Shown piece by piece: positions 23,809-31,410 of a stretch of 35,572 nucleotides of DNA. Below the pieces are notes generated by a model. That model made no database searches and had not been told where the DNA came from. It saw only the letters and a list, made by a program, of their open reading frames with translations. Made by a program: the position numbers and the translations under genes. The stretch's first letter is position 1; every line of letters starts with the position of its first letter. The DNA is from an uncultured Bacteroidales bacterium. GTDB lineage: Bacteria > Bacteroidota > Bacteroidia > Bacteroidales > Bacteroidaceae. The stretch is taken from contig CACYXI010000023.1 in assembly GCA_902778265.1 (NCBI GenBank), positions 1 to 35,572 of the forward strand, read 5' to 3'.

Positions 23809-24055
23809 AAATCTTAAAAAGGTTAAAGACAAACGCCCTATGTATTAGGACGAATGGCTGGAGACTATCGACTTTCGCCCTCCATCTTACAACAAATAAT
23901 AACAATTCTAAAAAAATAAGGTGATGGATGCAAAGGGCGCTGACATACAAATAATTTATACTCTGTAGGATATTAGAAGTTCAAGTTATAATCGAAAAAA
24001 GATATGCAGAGAATACATCTTGAAGATTTTTGGGAATCTTCAGAAAAAACTTTTT
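23809..24055 (+). ncRNA. Candidate structured non-coding transcript
   Basis: The segment starts just after the orphan promoter and ends in a terminator-like hairpin (TGAAGATT 24021-24028, AATCTTCA 24035-24042, then A- and T-runs). Inside, CGCCCTCCATC (about 23876-23886) can pair with GATGGA and GGGCG (about 23924-23940), with a bulge. An earlier CGCCC (about 23832) could compete for the same GGGCG. A 14-codon frame starting at the ATG in AAGGTGATGGATGC is present but gives no known peptide. I could not match it to a known RNA family; 6S-like or leader roles are open. Confidence 0.4.
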
Positions 24056-24082
24056 CACTTTTCATTTTTCATTTACTTCAGG

Positions 24083-24115
24083 TTCGCTTCTAATTCGCTT
24101 CTAATTCGCTTCTAA
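24083..24115. repeat. Triple 11-base tandem repeat
   Basis: TTCGCTTCTAA is repeated three times without interruption. Confidence 0.8.
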
Positions 24116-24247
24116 ACCGTTTCAGCTCCCTTTCATGGAATGGGACTTACATGGGATTTGCAACGAACTTACTACGGACTTGCGAAGGCAACAGTTTTCT
24201 AATCATATTGCTCACTTTTACAGATAGAAAAACAGAATTTTCATACT

Positions 24248-24576
24248 ACTCGTCAACTCGTCACCCGTAACGCTGTAACGATTTGTGTCTTAACAATTTA
24301 CAACGGTGATTCATTTCATCTCACTCGTCACCCACTCATCACCCTCAAGTAGTATATCCATCTGATATAGAACAAGTTGCAAGGTTCATTCACTCGTCAC
24401 CCATTTTTAGGGTGACGAGTGAATTGCAGGTAAATTACGTGTATAAACATCACGTACTCAATAAGATACAAAGATATTGGTGACGAGTTGGGTGACGAGT
24501 GGTATAGGGTGAATCAGCGCCGTAAGCTTCAATATTACAATAACTTACAGCATTACGGGTGACGAGTGACGAGTTT
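24248..24576. repeat. Palindromic array of CTCGTCACCC / GGGTGACGAG
   Basis: The outermost arms, CTCGTCAACTCGTCACCCGT with AACGCTGTAA at the left and TTACAGCATTACGGGTGACG with AGTGACGAG at the right, are near-perfect reverse complements. Between them lie further single copies (about 24322-24347, 24478-24502) and a perfect small palindrome, TTCACTCGTCACCC with GGGTGACGAGTGAA (about 24389-24423). All left-half copies read CTCGTCACCC and all right-half copies read GGGTGACGAG. Confidence 0.75.
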
Positions 24577-24701
24577 TTTCAAAACTCTTTTTTTGAACAT
24601 AAAATTGCAATCTCCACATTGCAATTTCCATACTTTTTAAGATTAACGTCTGTTATTTCTTCATTCAATCGTTGTTCTATTTTCTATGCAGAAGTGATGG
24701 T

Positions 24702-24854
24702 ATGGAAAAACTTTTTCTGTTTTTCTTGGCGGTATTGGAATTTTTGTTTACTTTTGTCCTCGTAATGAACTATTACAAACATTCCACATATAATGAAATG
24801 AATAATATTTATAACAATCTATTGAATAAGCTTAACCCCCAAAGGATAAAATGA
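24702..24854 (+). CDS. Possible small membrane peptide
   Basis: A 50-codon frame starting MEKLFLFFLAVLEFLFTFVL, so one strongly hydrophobic helix with a polar, Asn-rich tail. The purine-rich GAAGTGATGG stands just before the ATG. There is no similarity I can recall, and AT-rich sequence easily produces such frames, so it may be chance. Confidence 0.2.
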   Translation: MEKLFLFFLAVLEFLFTFVLVMNYYKHSTYNEMNNIYNNLLNKLNPQRIK

Positions 24855-25097
24855 TTATCCGCAATCACCCGATAGCGCCCCGTAGGGGCAAAAGCTCATA
24901 GCCTAGGGCATCGCCCTAGGTAGATGAATGTTGGTTATTTCGCCCTGTAGGGGCAAAAGCATTATCTCATATTGGGCTCATATTGGAGCTTTTGCCCTTG
25001 CAGGGCGAAAAACTCGCTCACCATACCTAGGGCGATGCCCTAGGCTATGTGCTTTTGGGCTTTCAGCCCGCCTGTCACGTAATTGCTGACAATCATA
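24850..25097. repeat. Compound palindromic repeat, copy 2
   Basis: It begins GATTATCCGCAATCACCCGA and contains CGCCCCGTAGGGGCAAAAGC, GCCTAGGGCATCGCCCTAGG, TTTCGCCCTGTAGGGGCAAA, GAGCTTTTGCCCTTGCAGGG, CTAGGGCGATGCCCTAGGC and GGGCTTTCAGCCCG. It ends ACGTAATTGCTGACAATCAT. The order and spacing match copy 1 at 10823-11042. Confidence 0.7.
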
Positions 25098-25129
25098 AAG
25101 GTGAATAATATGATTAAAGAAAAAAATCA

Positions 25130-25594
25130 ATGAAAGAAAAGTCGCTCAAAAGAATTTATAATAGCTTGTCTCATAAATTTAGTTTTGTATTATTTATTAG
25201 CATTTCACTTTTATCATGCAACAGAAATATAGATTCAAAGATTGAAAATTGCTACAACATAAATGATACCCTAATAAATATGGAAGATTTGTATCCAGAG
25301 GAGTGGGACACTCTATATTATTTTGCAGAAGGATGTTCTCTTGATGAATTAGAGAAAAGAATTGGAGCTACCTATGGCTATTCGTTTGTTGATATAGGCA
25401 GTAAGTTACTCTTAGTAAATAAGCCGGAAGTAATTTATAACAGAGGTTGGGAAGTAACTTGTGACGAAGAACCTGAAGGGGTCTATTTTTTATTTGAAAA
25501 CGATCCTAAAATAGTCGCTCTTCCTCGCAATAAAACAAAATTTCTAATCAAAAGAAGAGGCAGAAAATCATTTTGGGTAATCCATCAAGAATAA
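25130..25594 (+). CDS. Small putative lipoprotein, unknown function
   Basis: 154 residues. The N-terminus is basic, followed by a hydrophobic stretch and a lipobox-like cysteine (FVLFISISLLSC, Cys at about residue 30), so a lipoprotein is likely. The mature part is acidic, with SLDELEKRIGATYGYSFVDI and a C-terminal basic strand segment (FLIKRRGRKSFWVIHQE). I do not recognise the family. Codon use is more AT-rich than in the neighbouring core genes, and a compound repeat lies directly upstream, so it may be a recent arrival. Confidence 0.65.
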   Translation: MKEKSLKRIYNSLSHKFSFVLFISISLLSCNRNIDSKIENCYNINDTLINMEDLYPEEWDTLYYFAEGCSLDELEKRIGATYGYSFVDIGSKLLLVNKPEVIYNRGWEVTCDEEPEGVYFLFENDPKIVALPRNKTKFLIKRRGRKSFWVIHQE

Positions 25595-25687
25595 AAACTT
25601 ATACGATGTCTTCATAAAATGCAGAAAAGAAGTGCCATGCACGAGACACAACACTTCTTGTTATCATGGAATCTGGACAATAAAATC

Positions 25688-26602
25688 CTACAATTTGCGC
25701 ACTTCATCAATGCTTAGTCCGAGACTATTTGCAATGACATCTATAGGTACACCGTTCTTCTTCAGACTTAGGGCATTAGCAAGAGTAGCATCCTTACGTC
25801 CTTTCTCTTCTCCTTGTTTCATGCCTTTCTCCATACCTTCTTTCATACCTTCTGCACGACCTTCTGCACGACCTTCAGCATGTCCCTGACGGAAATATCC
25901 CTTCATAAGCGTCCTTTCGCTTACAATCTCGTCCCAGAACTTATCGTATGCCATACGCTGAGCATCGGTGTATGCCGACTGTTCCACGATACCGACAGCC
26001 TTGCAGATGTACTCATTCTCCATCATCTCCGCAGGTATTTCCTTTGTCTGCTCGTTTATTTCAGTAAGGAAGCGAAGCCAAAGTACCATCATTTTCTTGT
26101 CGCTTACGCTTGACGGGCGGAACTTGGGCAGTTCAAGGAAAATTGTTTCAAAGCCTTTTATCGTGTTCTCCGGATGCTCAACATTCGCTGGTACATAACG
26201 ATGATAGAACTCATCCTTCAAGTTAGGGAAGGCAATGTCATTTATGATACTGACACAATATACCTGACGCAGTTCGTCATATCCATCCCCTTTCTCAAGC
26301 GGACGGAAAATCTCATTGGACGTGTTGAAGAATTCACGTTGTAGAAAACCCGCCGTCCAATACATCTGCATCTCAACAATAAACTGCCTGTTAAGATTAT
26401 CCGTACAACGAACATCTACCATAGAGTATTTCTTCGAAGGATTTTCAGGAACCACCTCTGGCGCAATATATTCCAAACTTTTAATCTCATTACCATTATT
26501 TAACGGAAGAACGGCATTGAGGAAACTCTGGAGCAGGTCTTTCTGCTCACAAAATACTTTTCTGAAAGTTAAGGTGGCATTCGGGTCAAGATATTTTGCC
26601 AT
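25688..26602 (-). CDS. Rpn/PD-(D/E)XK nuclease family protein
   Basis: 304 residues. Such proteins act as recombination-promoting nucleases or are annotated as PDDEXK-type transposase-like proteins. The N-terminus, LDPNATLTFRKVFCEQKDLL, is typical. The nuclease core shows VDVRCTDNLNRQFIVEMQ (about residues 62-79), giving the Asp and the Glu-x-Gln of the active site. The C-terminus has a run of short repeats of the GxAEG/MKEGMEKG type (about 230-262), likely a coiled or helical linker, ending in an SIDEVRKL helix. A promoter-like TACTTTTG lies at 26684-26691 with TTG 20 bases upstream. Confidence 0.88.
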   Translation of the reverse strand: MAKYLDPNATLTFRKVFCEQKDLLQSFLNAVLPLNNGNEIKSLEYIAPEVVPENPSKKYSMVDVRCTDNLNRQFIVEMQMYWTAGFLQREFFNTSNEIFRPLEKGDGYDELRQVYCVSIINDIAFPNLKDEFYHRYVPANVEHPENTIKGFETIFLELPKFRPSSVSDKKMMVLWLRFLTEINEQTKEIPAEMMENEYICKAVGIVEQSAYTDAQRMAYDKFWDEIVSERTLMKGYFRQGHAEGRAEGRAEGMKEGMEKGMKQGEEKGRKDATLANALSLKKNGVPIDVIANSLGLSIDEVRKL

Positions 26603-26683
26603 AATGTTAAAAGTCTAAGGTATAAAGTTAAAGGCCAAAAGTCTTTAGGCTTTTGCCATTCGTCTTTTATCTTTCTTTGAGTA

Positions 26684-26714
26684 CAAAAGTACAAACTTTT
26701 TCTTGTTTCTCCAA
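26684..26714 (-). promoter_or_regulatory. Promoter of the Rpn-family gene
   Basis: Minus-strand TACTTTTG (26684-26691) with TTG at 26712-26714, separated by 20 bases. Confidence 0.55.
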
Positions 26715-26920
26715 GAAAAAGAACATTTTTTTCATTTTACTCAGGAAATGCTTCTATTGTGTGTCTGATACTCAAAGTCGGTTTATCATCCAACAATCTT
26801 ACATTCTTGACATATTGACAGATAACCAGAAAAACAAGAAAACAAGAAACTGAAAATACATTTTTTATAAGAGGACATTAAAAAAAAGAGAGCTTTATGG
26901 GGTGTTACGATTTTTTTTAT

Positions 26921-26990
26921 TAACTTTGCACTCGCAATATTATAGTGCGCCAGCCTTTTAGGAGGCTGACACGCACTAATTGCTTCGTGC
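26921..26990 (+). promoter_or_regulatory. Promoter and structured leader of aroB (shared with lysS)
   Basis: TAACTTTG (26921-26928) is the -7 box and the RNA would begin in the following bases. A hairpin, GTGCG-C-CAGCC (26945-26955) with GGCTG-ACA-CGCAC (26964-26976), is enclosed by an outer stem, GCAC-GCAAT (26928-26938) with ATTGC-GTGC (26979-26990). About 60 of the bases from TAACTTTG to CGTGCGA are the same in front of lysS (33821-33887). The start ATG is 43 bases further on. Confidence 0.65.
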
Positions 26991-27032
26991 GAACTTAGGT
27001 TTGTACCCGAAATTATCGACAAACAACAATAC

Positions 27033-28118
27033 ATGAATCAAAGGGTCATTATTTCACAGAACCTCGAAGCCGAACTGGCTTCTGCCATCGCTGACTGCGA
27101 GCACGATCGTATCTTCGTACTGACAGACACTATCACCCTTGAGAAGTGCTGGCCAGTTGTCAGCAGCTACGAATGCCTTGCCAACGCACAGATGATTACC
27201 ATAGGTGCTACCGACATGGCTAAGACTCTGGAATCTACTGCCCACGTGTGGGAGGGATTGCAGAAGGGAGGTGCCACACGCCACTCTCTGCTCATCAACC
27301 TCGGAGGCGGTATGATTACGGATCTCGGCGGCTTTGCGGCAAGCACGTTCAAGCGCGGTATCAATTTCATCAATATCCCTACCACTCTACTCTCTATGGT
27401 AGATGCTTCGGTAGGTGGCAAGACAGGCATCAACTTCGGTGGATTGAAAAACGAGATTGGTGTGTTCAATGACTCAAAATACGTGATTCTCTGCACGGAG
27501 TTCCTAAAGACTCTTGACCACGAGAACATAGCTTCTGGCTATGCAGAGATGCTGAAACACGGTCTTATTCTTCGTCAATCAGCACCTGTTTCTGAGGCTA
27601 CCAAGGCTGATTACACAGCCATGTGGGCAGAGTTGATTAACTTCGACCTTACGAACCCTGACCTCAAGCAACTGCAACGCATGGTGGCTGAGAGCGTTCA
27701 GGTTAAGGAGCGCATAGTGGAGGAAGACCCTCACGAGCATGGCATTCGCAAGGCTCTCAACCTCGGTCATACCGCAGGACACGCCTTCGAGTCATGGGCA
27801 ATGAAACATACACCTGTGCTACACGGCTATGCTGTGGCATGGGGCATTATACCAGAGCTGTATCTGGCAGTTAAGAAGACAGGTTTCCCTGTTCAGGTGA
27901 TGCGCCAGACGGTTCAGTTCATTCGCGAGAACTATGGCATACTGCCAATAACATGCGACGACTACCCTACCCTTCTGGAACTTATGTCGCATGACAAGAA
28001 GAACATAGCAGGCGTTATAAACTTCACCCTCCTCGGTGGTATTGGTGATATTCGTATCAACCAGACAGCCACTAAGGAAGAGATTGAGGAAGCGCTGGAT
28101 TTCTTCAGGGAAGGATAA
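27033..28118 (+). CDS. aroB: 3-dehydroquinate synthase
   Basis: 361 residues, the normal AroB length. It converts DAHP to 3-dehydroquinate, the second shikimate-pathway step, using NAD+ and a divalent metal. The NAD-binding block NLGGGMITDLGGFAASTFKR (about residues 88-107) and INIPTTLLSMVDASVGGKTG are intact. SGYAEMLKHG gives the metal-binding Glu (about 170) and Lys; the two metal-binding His are in LNLGHTAGHAFES (about 245) and LHGYAVAWGI (about 262). It has its own promoter and structured leader and is followed by a palindromic repeat, so it is probably a single-gene unit. Confidence 0.97.
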   Translation: MNQRVIISQNLEAELASAIADCEHDRIFVLTDTITLEKCWPVVSSYECLANAQMITIGATDMAKTLESTAHVWEGLQKGGATRHSLLINLGGGMITDLGGFAASTFKRGINFINIPTTLLSMVDASVGGKTGINFGGLKNEIGVFNDSKYVILCTEFLKTLDHENIASGYAEMLKHGLILRQSAPVSEATKADYTAMWAELINFDLTNPDLKQLQRMVAESVQVKERIVEEDPHEHGIRKALNLGHTAGHAFESWAMKHTPVLHGYAVAWGIIPELYLAVKKTGFPVQVMRQTVQFIRENYGILPITCDDYPTLLELMSHDKKNIAGVINFTLLGGIGDIRINQTATKEEIEEALDFFREG

Positions 28119-28124
28119 AAGCAA

Positions 28125-28222
28125 ATTAAGGAGTACAAGGAGTGAAAGGAGTACAAGGAGTGCAAGACGATAGTAAAATCGCAACATCTCCCCGACTACA
28201 AAAACGCTCCTTGTACTCCTTG
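28125..28222. repeat. Inverted repeat 'GGAGTACAAG', copy 2
   Basis: AAGGAGTACAAGGAGTG (twice, partly overlapping) and GCAAGACGATAG on the left are mirrored by CTCCTTGTACTCCTTGCACT on the right. It lies between aroB and the phosphate transporter gene and shares words with 14468-14586. Confidence 0.65.
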
Positions 28223-28269
28223 CACTTTATAAACACCTTTTGAACCACATCAAAAAAAGAACATAAAAT

Positions 28270-29976
28270 ATGTCACCCTTATTAATTCTGAAACTTGTCG
28301 GCTCACTTGCCCTACTGATGTACGGTATGAAGTCCATGAGCGAATCATTGCAGAAAATGGCTGGCTCACAGCTGCGTCACGTACTTCAGGCAATGACCAA
28401 GAACCGCTTCACAGGTATGATTACAGGTGCTTTCGTAACAGCATCCGTACAGTCTTCTACTGCTACAACGGTCATGACCGTGAGCTTCGTAAACGCAGGT
28501 CTGCTGACGTTGGCACAGGCTATCTCCATCATTATGGGCGCAAACATAGGCACCACGTTCACCGCGTGGATCATGTCTGCGGGTTTCTCTTTCAACATTA
28601 CAGACTTCGTATGGCCTGCCTTCTTCGTAGCTATAATCCTTATATATAGCAAGAGACGCAAGTCAGTAGGTGATTTCCTCTTCGGTATCAGCTTCCTGTT
28701 GCTCGGTCTTGGTACCTTGAAGGCAACAGGCACGGAAATGCATCTTGAGAACATCCCAGCCGTTATACAATTCTTTGAGTCATTCGACGACAGCTACCTC
28801 ACATACATCATTTTCCTCTTCATTGGTGGCGTAATGACTGTTTGCGTGCAGTCATCAGCAGCCGTAATGGCTATCACAATGGCTCTTTGCTCAACAGGCG
28901 TAATGCCTATCTATCTTGGCATAGCACTCGTTATGGGCGAGAACATCGGAACTACCGTTACATCTAACGTGGCTGCCCTAACAGCCAACATTCAGGCTCG
29001 CCGAGCAGCCTTCGCCCACATGTTCTTCAACATCTTTGGCGTTATCTGGGCTCTCTGCATCTTCCGCATCTTTATCAACTTCGTATGCGGTATCGTGGGT
29101 TTCCCAACCGAGGGCGCTACTGCTGCCGATGCAAAGCTTCTGCCTACCGTACTGGCAACCTTCCACACCACGTTCAACGTGATCAACACGGCAATCCTCA
29201 TCTGGTTCATTCCTTACATTGAGCAGTTCGTATGCCGAGTAATCACCAAGAGCAAGGAGGAAGAGGAGGAGTTCAGACTTCGTTTCATCAGCTCTGGATT
29301 CATGCAGACTCCTGAGCTTTCCGTGCTTGAGGCAGAAAAGGAAATCCGTTCATTCTCTTCACATACACAGAAAATGTTCCACCTTGTTTGCGACCTTCTG
29401 AAAGAGACGAACAAGACCGACTTTGTGAAGAAGTACTCACGCATTGAGAAGTATGAGGCTATTACCGATAACATCGAACTTGAGATTGGCCAGTATCTCA
29501 ACGAGGTTTCTTCAGAACGTCTTTCTGATGCAACCAAGGCAAAGATTCGTGCCATGCTCCGTGAGATTTCTGAGATTGAGTCAATCGGCGATTCATGCTA
29601 CAACATAGCACGCTCACTCAACCGAAAGATTTCGGGCAAGGAAGACTTCACAGAAGAGCAATACAGCCACATAACGCAGATGATGGGACTTGCAGATCAG
29701 TCGCTTACTGAGATGAACACCCTTATGAACGGCTATCGTGAATCGCTTGATATTAATAAGGTATTCAACATTGAGACGGAGATCAACAACTTCCGTAATC
29801 AGCTCAAGACTCAGAATGTCAGCGATATGGATGCTCAGAAATACACCTATGCCATCGGCACTATCTACATCGACATTATCTCTGAGTGCGAGAAACTTGG
29901 CGACTATGTTGTGAACGTAGCCGAGGCTCGAATGGGCATAAGACAAAGACCACAGAAAACAAGGGAGAGGCAGTAA
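28270..29976 (+). CDS. Na+/phosphate cotransporter with PhoU-like domain
   Basis: 568 residues. The first 340 contain about nine membrane helices in two inverted halves of the NptA/PNaS type. Each half has the QSS signature: VQSSTATTVMTVSFVNAG with MGANIGTT (about 60-95) and VQSSAAVMAITMALCSTG with MGENIGTT (about 195-225). These loops bind phosphate and sodium. Residues of about 350-550 are helical and cytoplasmic, resembling PhoU (EYEAITDNIELEIGQYLNEV type helices), as in the YjbB-like subgroup. It would move phosphate with Na+, and the direction cannot be decided from sequence. It stands between two palindromic repeats and converges on the acyltransferase gene. Confidence 0.94.
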   Translation: MSPLLILKLVGSLALLMYGMKSMSESLQKMAGSQLRHVLQAMTKNRFTGMITGAFVTASVQSSTATTVMTVSFVNAGLLTLAQAISIIMGANIGTTFTAWIMSAGFSFNITDFVWPAFFVAIILIYSKRRKSVGDFLFGISFLLLGLGTLKATGTEMHLENIPAVIQFFESFDDSYLTYIIFLFIGGVMTVCVQSSAAVMAITMALCSTGVMPIYLGIALVMGENIGTTVTSNVAALTANIQARRAAFAHMFFNIFGVIWALCIFRIFINFVCGIVGFPTEGATAADAKLLPTVLATFHTTFNVINTAILIWFIPYIEQFVCRVITKSKEEEEEFRLRFISSGFMQTPELSVLEAEKEIRSFSSHTQKMFHLVCDLLKETNKTDFVKKYSRIEKYEAITDNIELEIGQYLNEVSSERLSDATKAKIRAMLREISEIESIGDSCYNIARSLNRKISGKEDFTEEQYSHITQMMGLADQSLTEMNTLMNGYRESLDINKVFNIETEINNFRNQLKTQNVSDMDAQKYTYAIGTIYIDIISECEKLGDYVVNVAEARMGIRQRPQKTRERQ

Positions 29977-30118
29977 AAGCCCCCCAAGGGGGAGTATTTT
30001 TATAGTAATGCCGCTCATAGGAAATCCTGCAGGAAGACCTACGAGCGGCAATTATTATTTCCCCCTATGATTAGAAATACTATCTAAAAAACTCCCCCTT
30101 GGGGGCTGGGGGGCTTTT
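29975..30118. repeat. Nested palindrome between convergent genes
   Basis: AAAAGCCCCCCAAGGGGGAG at the left is mirrored by CTCCCCCTTGGGGGC and GGGGGGCTTTT at the right. Inside is a second stem, TGCCGCTCATAGG with CCTACGAGCGGCA (about 30009-30050). It probably terminates both converging genes. Confidence 0.7.
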
Positions 30119-30153
30119 ACTACTTTCCTAACAATTTATTGTTCATTAAAAAG

Positions 30154-31143
30154 TCAGTTATCAGCTTTGTGAACAGAAGGAAGTGATGTGACTTTTGTAC
30201 ATAAATAATGTGCTGGCTTGCATAATAAAACTGACGCTATAATTGGTAATAACGAAGCTAACCAAATATCTGATATATAGTCAGAGAATAATCCCCTAAA
30301 ACACATATGCATGATATAAATCTCTAAAGAATACTCTCCGAGTTTCTTCAAAGGCATCATTACAAATCGATACTTGCCAACCATTGACAAAATTAAACAA
30401 CATAATAATAGGCCGAGTAGCCTTCTTACTGATTCACGGACTATCAAAACCTGCTCAAATTCAACCTTATATAATAGCAACAAAAGCACAACAAGCACCC
30501 CTACCCATAGAAGATTAAAATGTTTACATTGCTTTGACTGTGCGCCTGCATAAATACCCGCAATGAAAAAGGGTATTTTAGTTATTCCCAACTGTGTCAT
30601 CATATAATAGTCATTAGCATATTTATATAAAAATACTAATCCCAATACACATAACAAAATAAGAAGTATTACTCCCACCCATCGACGGCATCCCCTATAT
30701 AAGATAGGAAAAATTGCATATAATAAAACAGATAAAGAAATATACCACATACCATCATTCCCATATAACCAAAAGTAAAGAGTTGATAATTTCAACAGCA
30801 AAATATCAACACCAAATTCGCCCAAACAATATTCCCTCAAGAAAAATGGTAATGAGATAAGTATGTATGGTATCAATAATCTATTAAGCCTTTTGTGATA
30901 AAACTGTGAAAGAGAGGCATTCTTGCTAAATGAATAGTATAATCCAAATCCAGACAAAAAAAGAAATCCTTCTGTAAAAATCAATCTACCAAAGTTATCT
31001 AATAATAATACAAGCCATTGTGGACTTGAAAGTTTGCTCCATGAAAGGAAATGCAATATTAGGACATCTAACATGGCGATTCCCATTAACTCTGTCCTAT
31101 ATTTACTTATCAGATTATAATCTATTGCCTTTTTAACAATCAT
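30154..31143 (-). CDS. Acyltransferase family 3 membrane protein
   Basis: 329 residues with about ten hydrophobic helices, the acyltransferase-3 (OafA/YrhL) fold. The start has an ELMGIAMLDVLILHFLSW stretch with the His that is usually catalytic (about residue 31). It is followed by LSGFGLYYSF and a basic KRLNRLLIPYI motif typical of the family (about 84-94). Such enzymes transfer acetyl or other acyl groups to cell-surface polysaccharides, with the substrate decided by genes that are absent here. Base composition is AT-richer than the neighbours. No operon partners are visible. An inverted-repeat element stands just upstream. Confidence 0.85.
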   Translation of the reverse strand: MIVKKAIDYNLISKYRTELMGIAMLDVLILHFLSWSKLSSPQWLVLLLDNFGRLIFTEGFLFLSGFGLYYSFSKNASLSQFYHKRLNRLLIPYILISLPFFLREYCLGEFGVDILLLKLSTLYFWLYGNDGMWYISLSVLLYAIFPILYRGCRRWVGVILLILLCVLGLVFLYKYANDYYMMTQLGITKIPFFIAGIYAGAQSKQCKHFNLLWVGVLVVLLLLLYKVEFEQVLIVRESVRRLLGLLLCCLILSMVGKYRFVMMPLKKLGEYSLEIYIMHMCFRGLFSDYISDIWLASLLPIIASVLLCKPAHYLCTKVTSLPSVHKADN

Positions 31144-31165
31144 TTTATATAAAAAAAGTATAAAT

Positions 31166-31313
31166 ACTAAAGTTTCCCTCCCTCTGATAGTTCTTTTAAT
31201 TAATGTATTCTCGAAAATTTGTTGTAATCATGTATTTGCTTAAATTACATATTACAACGAATTAACTGGAACCATCATTTTTCAGGAACTTTCAGGAAGA
31301 GGGAAACTTTAGT
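31166..31313. repeat. 148-base inverted-repeat element (MITE-like)
   Basis: Terminal arms of 28 bases: ACTAAAGTTTCCCTCCCTCT with GATAGTTC (31166-31193) and GAACTTTCAGGAAGAGGGAA with ACTTTAGT (31286-31313). They differ at only a few positions. An inner stem, TTGTAAT with ATTACAA, lies between. There is no coding potential. Size and long terminal repeats are those of a miniature inverted-repeat element. Confidence 0.6.
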
Positions 31314-31320
31314 TGTCTGT

Positions 31321-31410
31321 AAATGAAAAATTAAAAATGAAAAATACAAGTCAGTTTATATTGCTAACAAAAAGCGTAACCTGTATTTTTCACTTTTTAT
31401 TTCTCATTTA
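31321..31410. repeat. Inverted repeat 'GAAAAATACAAG...CTGTATTTTTC', copy 2
   Basis: AAAATGAAAAATACAAGTCA on the left mirrors CTGTATTTTTCACTTTTTA on the right, with TTGCTAAC and AGCGTAACC shared with copy 1 at 19747-19838. It ends at the stop of the Ala-rich lipoprotein gene. Confidence 0.7.

Larger units (their letters stand above)
23512..25129. other. 1.6-kb gap without a convincing gene
   Basis: The gap holds, in order, an AT-rich stretch (23512-23760), a promoter and possible transcript (23771-24055), a triple 11-base tandem repeat (24083-24115), a palindromic array (24248-24576), a possible 50-residue membrane peptide (24702-24854) and a compound palindromic repeat (24850-25097). No open frame over 68 codons is credible as a gene. 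Confidence 0.6.
26603..27032. other. Divergent gap between the Rpn gene and aroB
   Basis: No gene is seen in these 430 bases. The left part carries GGCCAAAAG...CTTTTGCC and the Rpn promoter (26684-26714, minus strand). The middle is AT-rich. The right part is the aroB promoter and structured leader (26921-27032). Confidence 0.6.

Noticed and set aside
24250-24570. CRISPR array
   Set aside because: The repeated CTCGTCACCC units are short, irregularly spaced and change orientation at the centre; no cas genes are near.
24559-24765. 68-codon frame starting MTSDEFFQNS
   Set aside because: It begins inside the palindromic array and has no domain or ribosome-site context; composition suggests chance.
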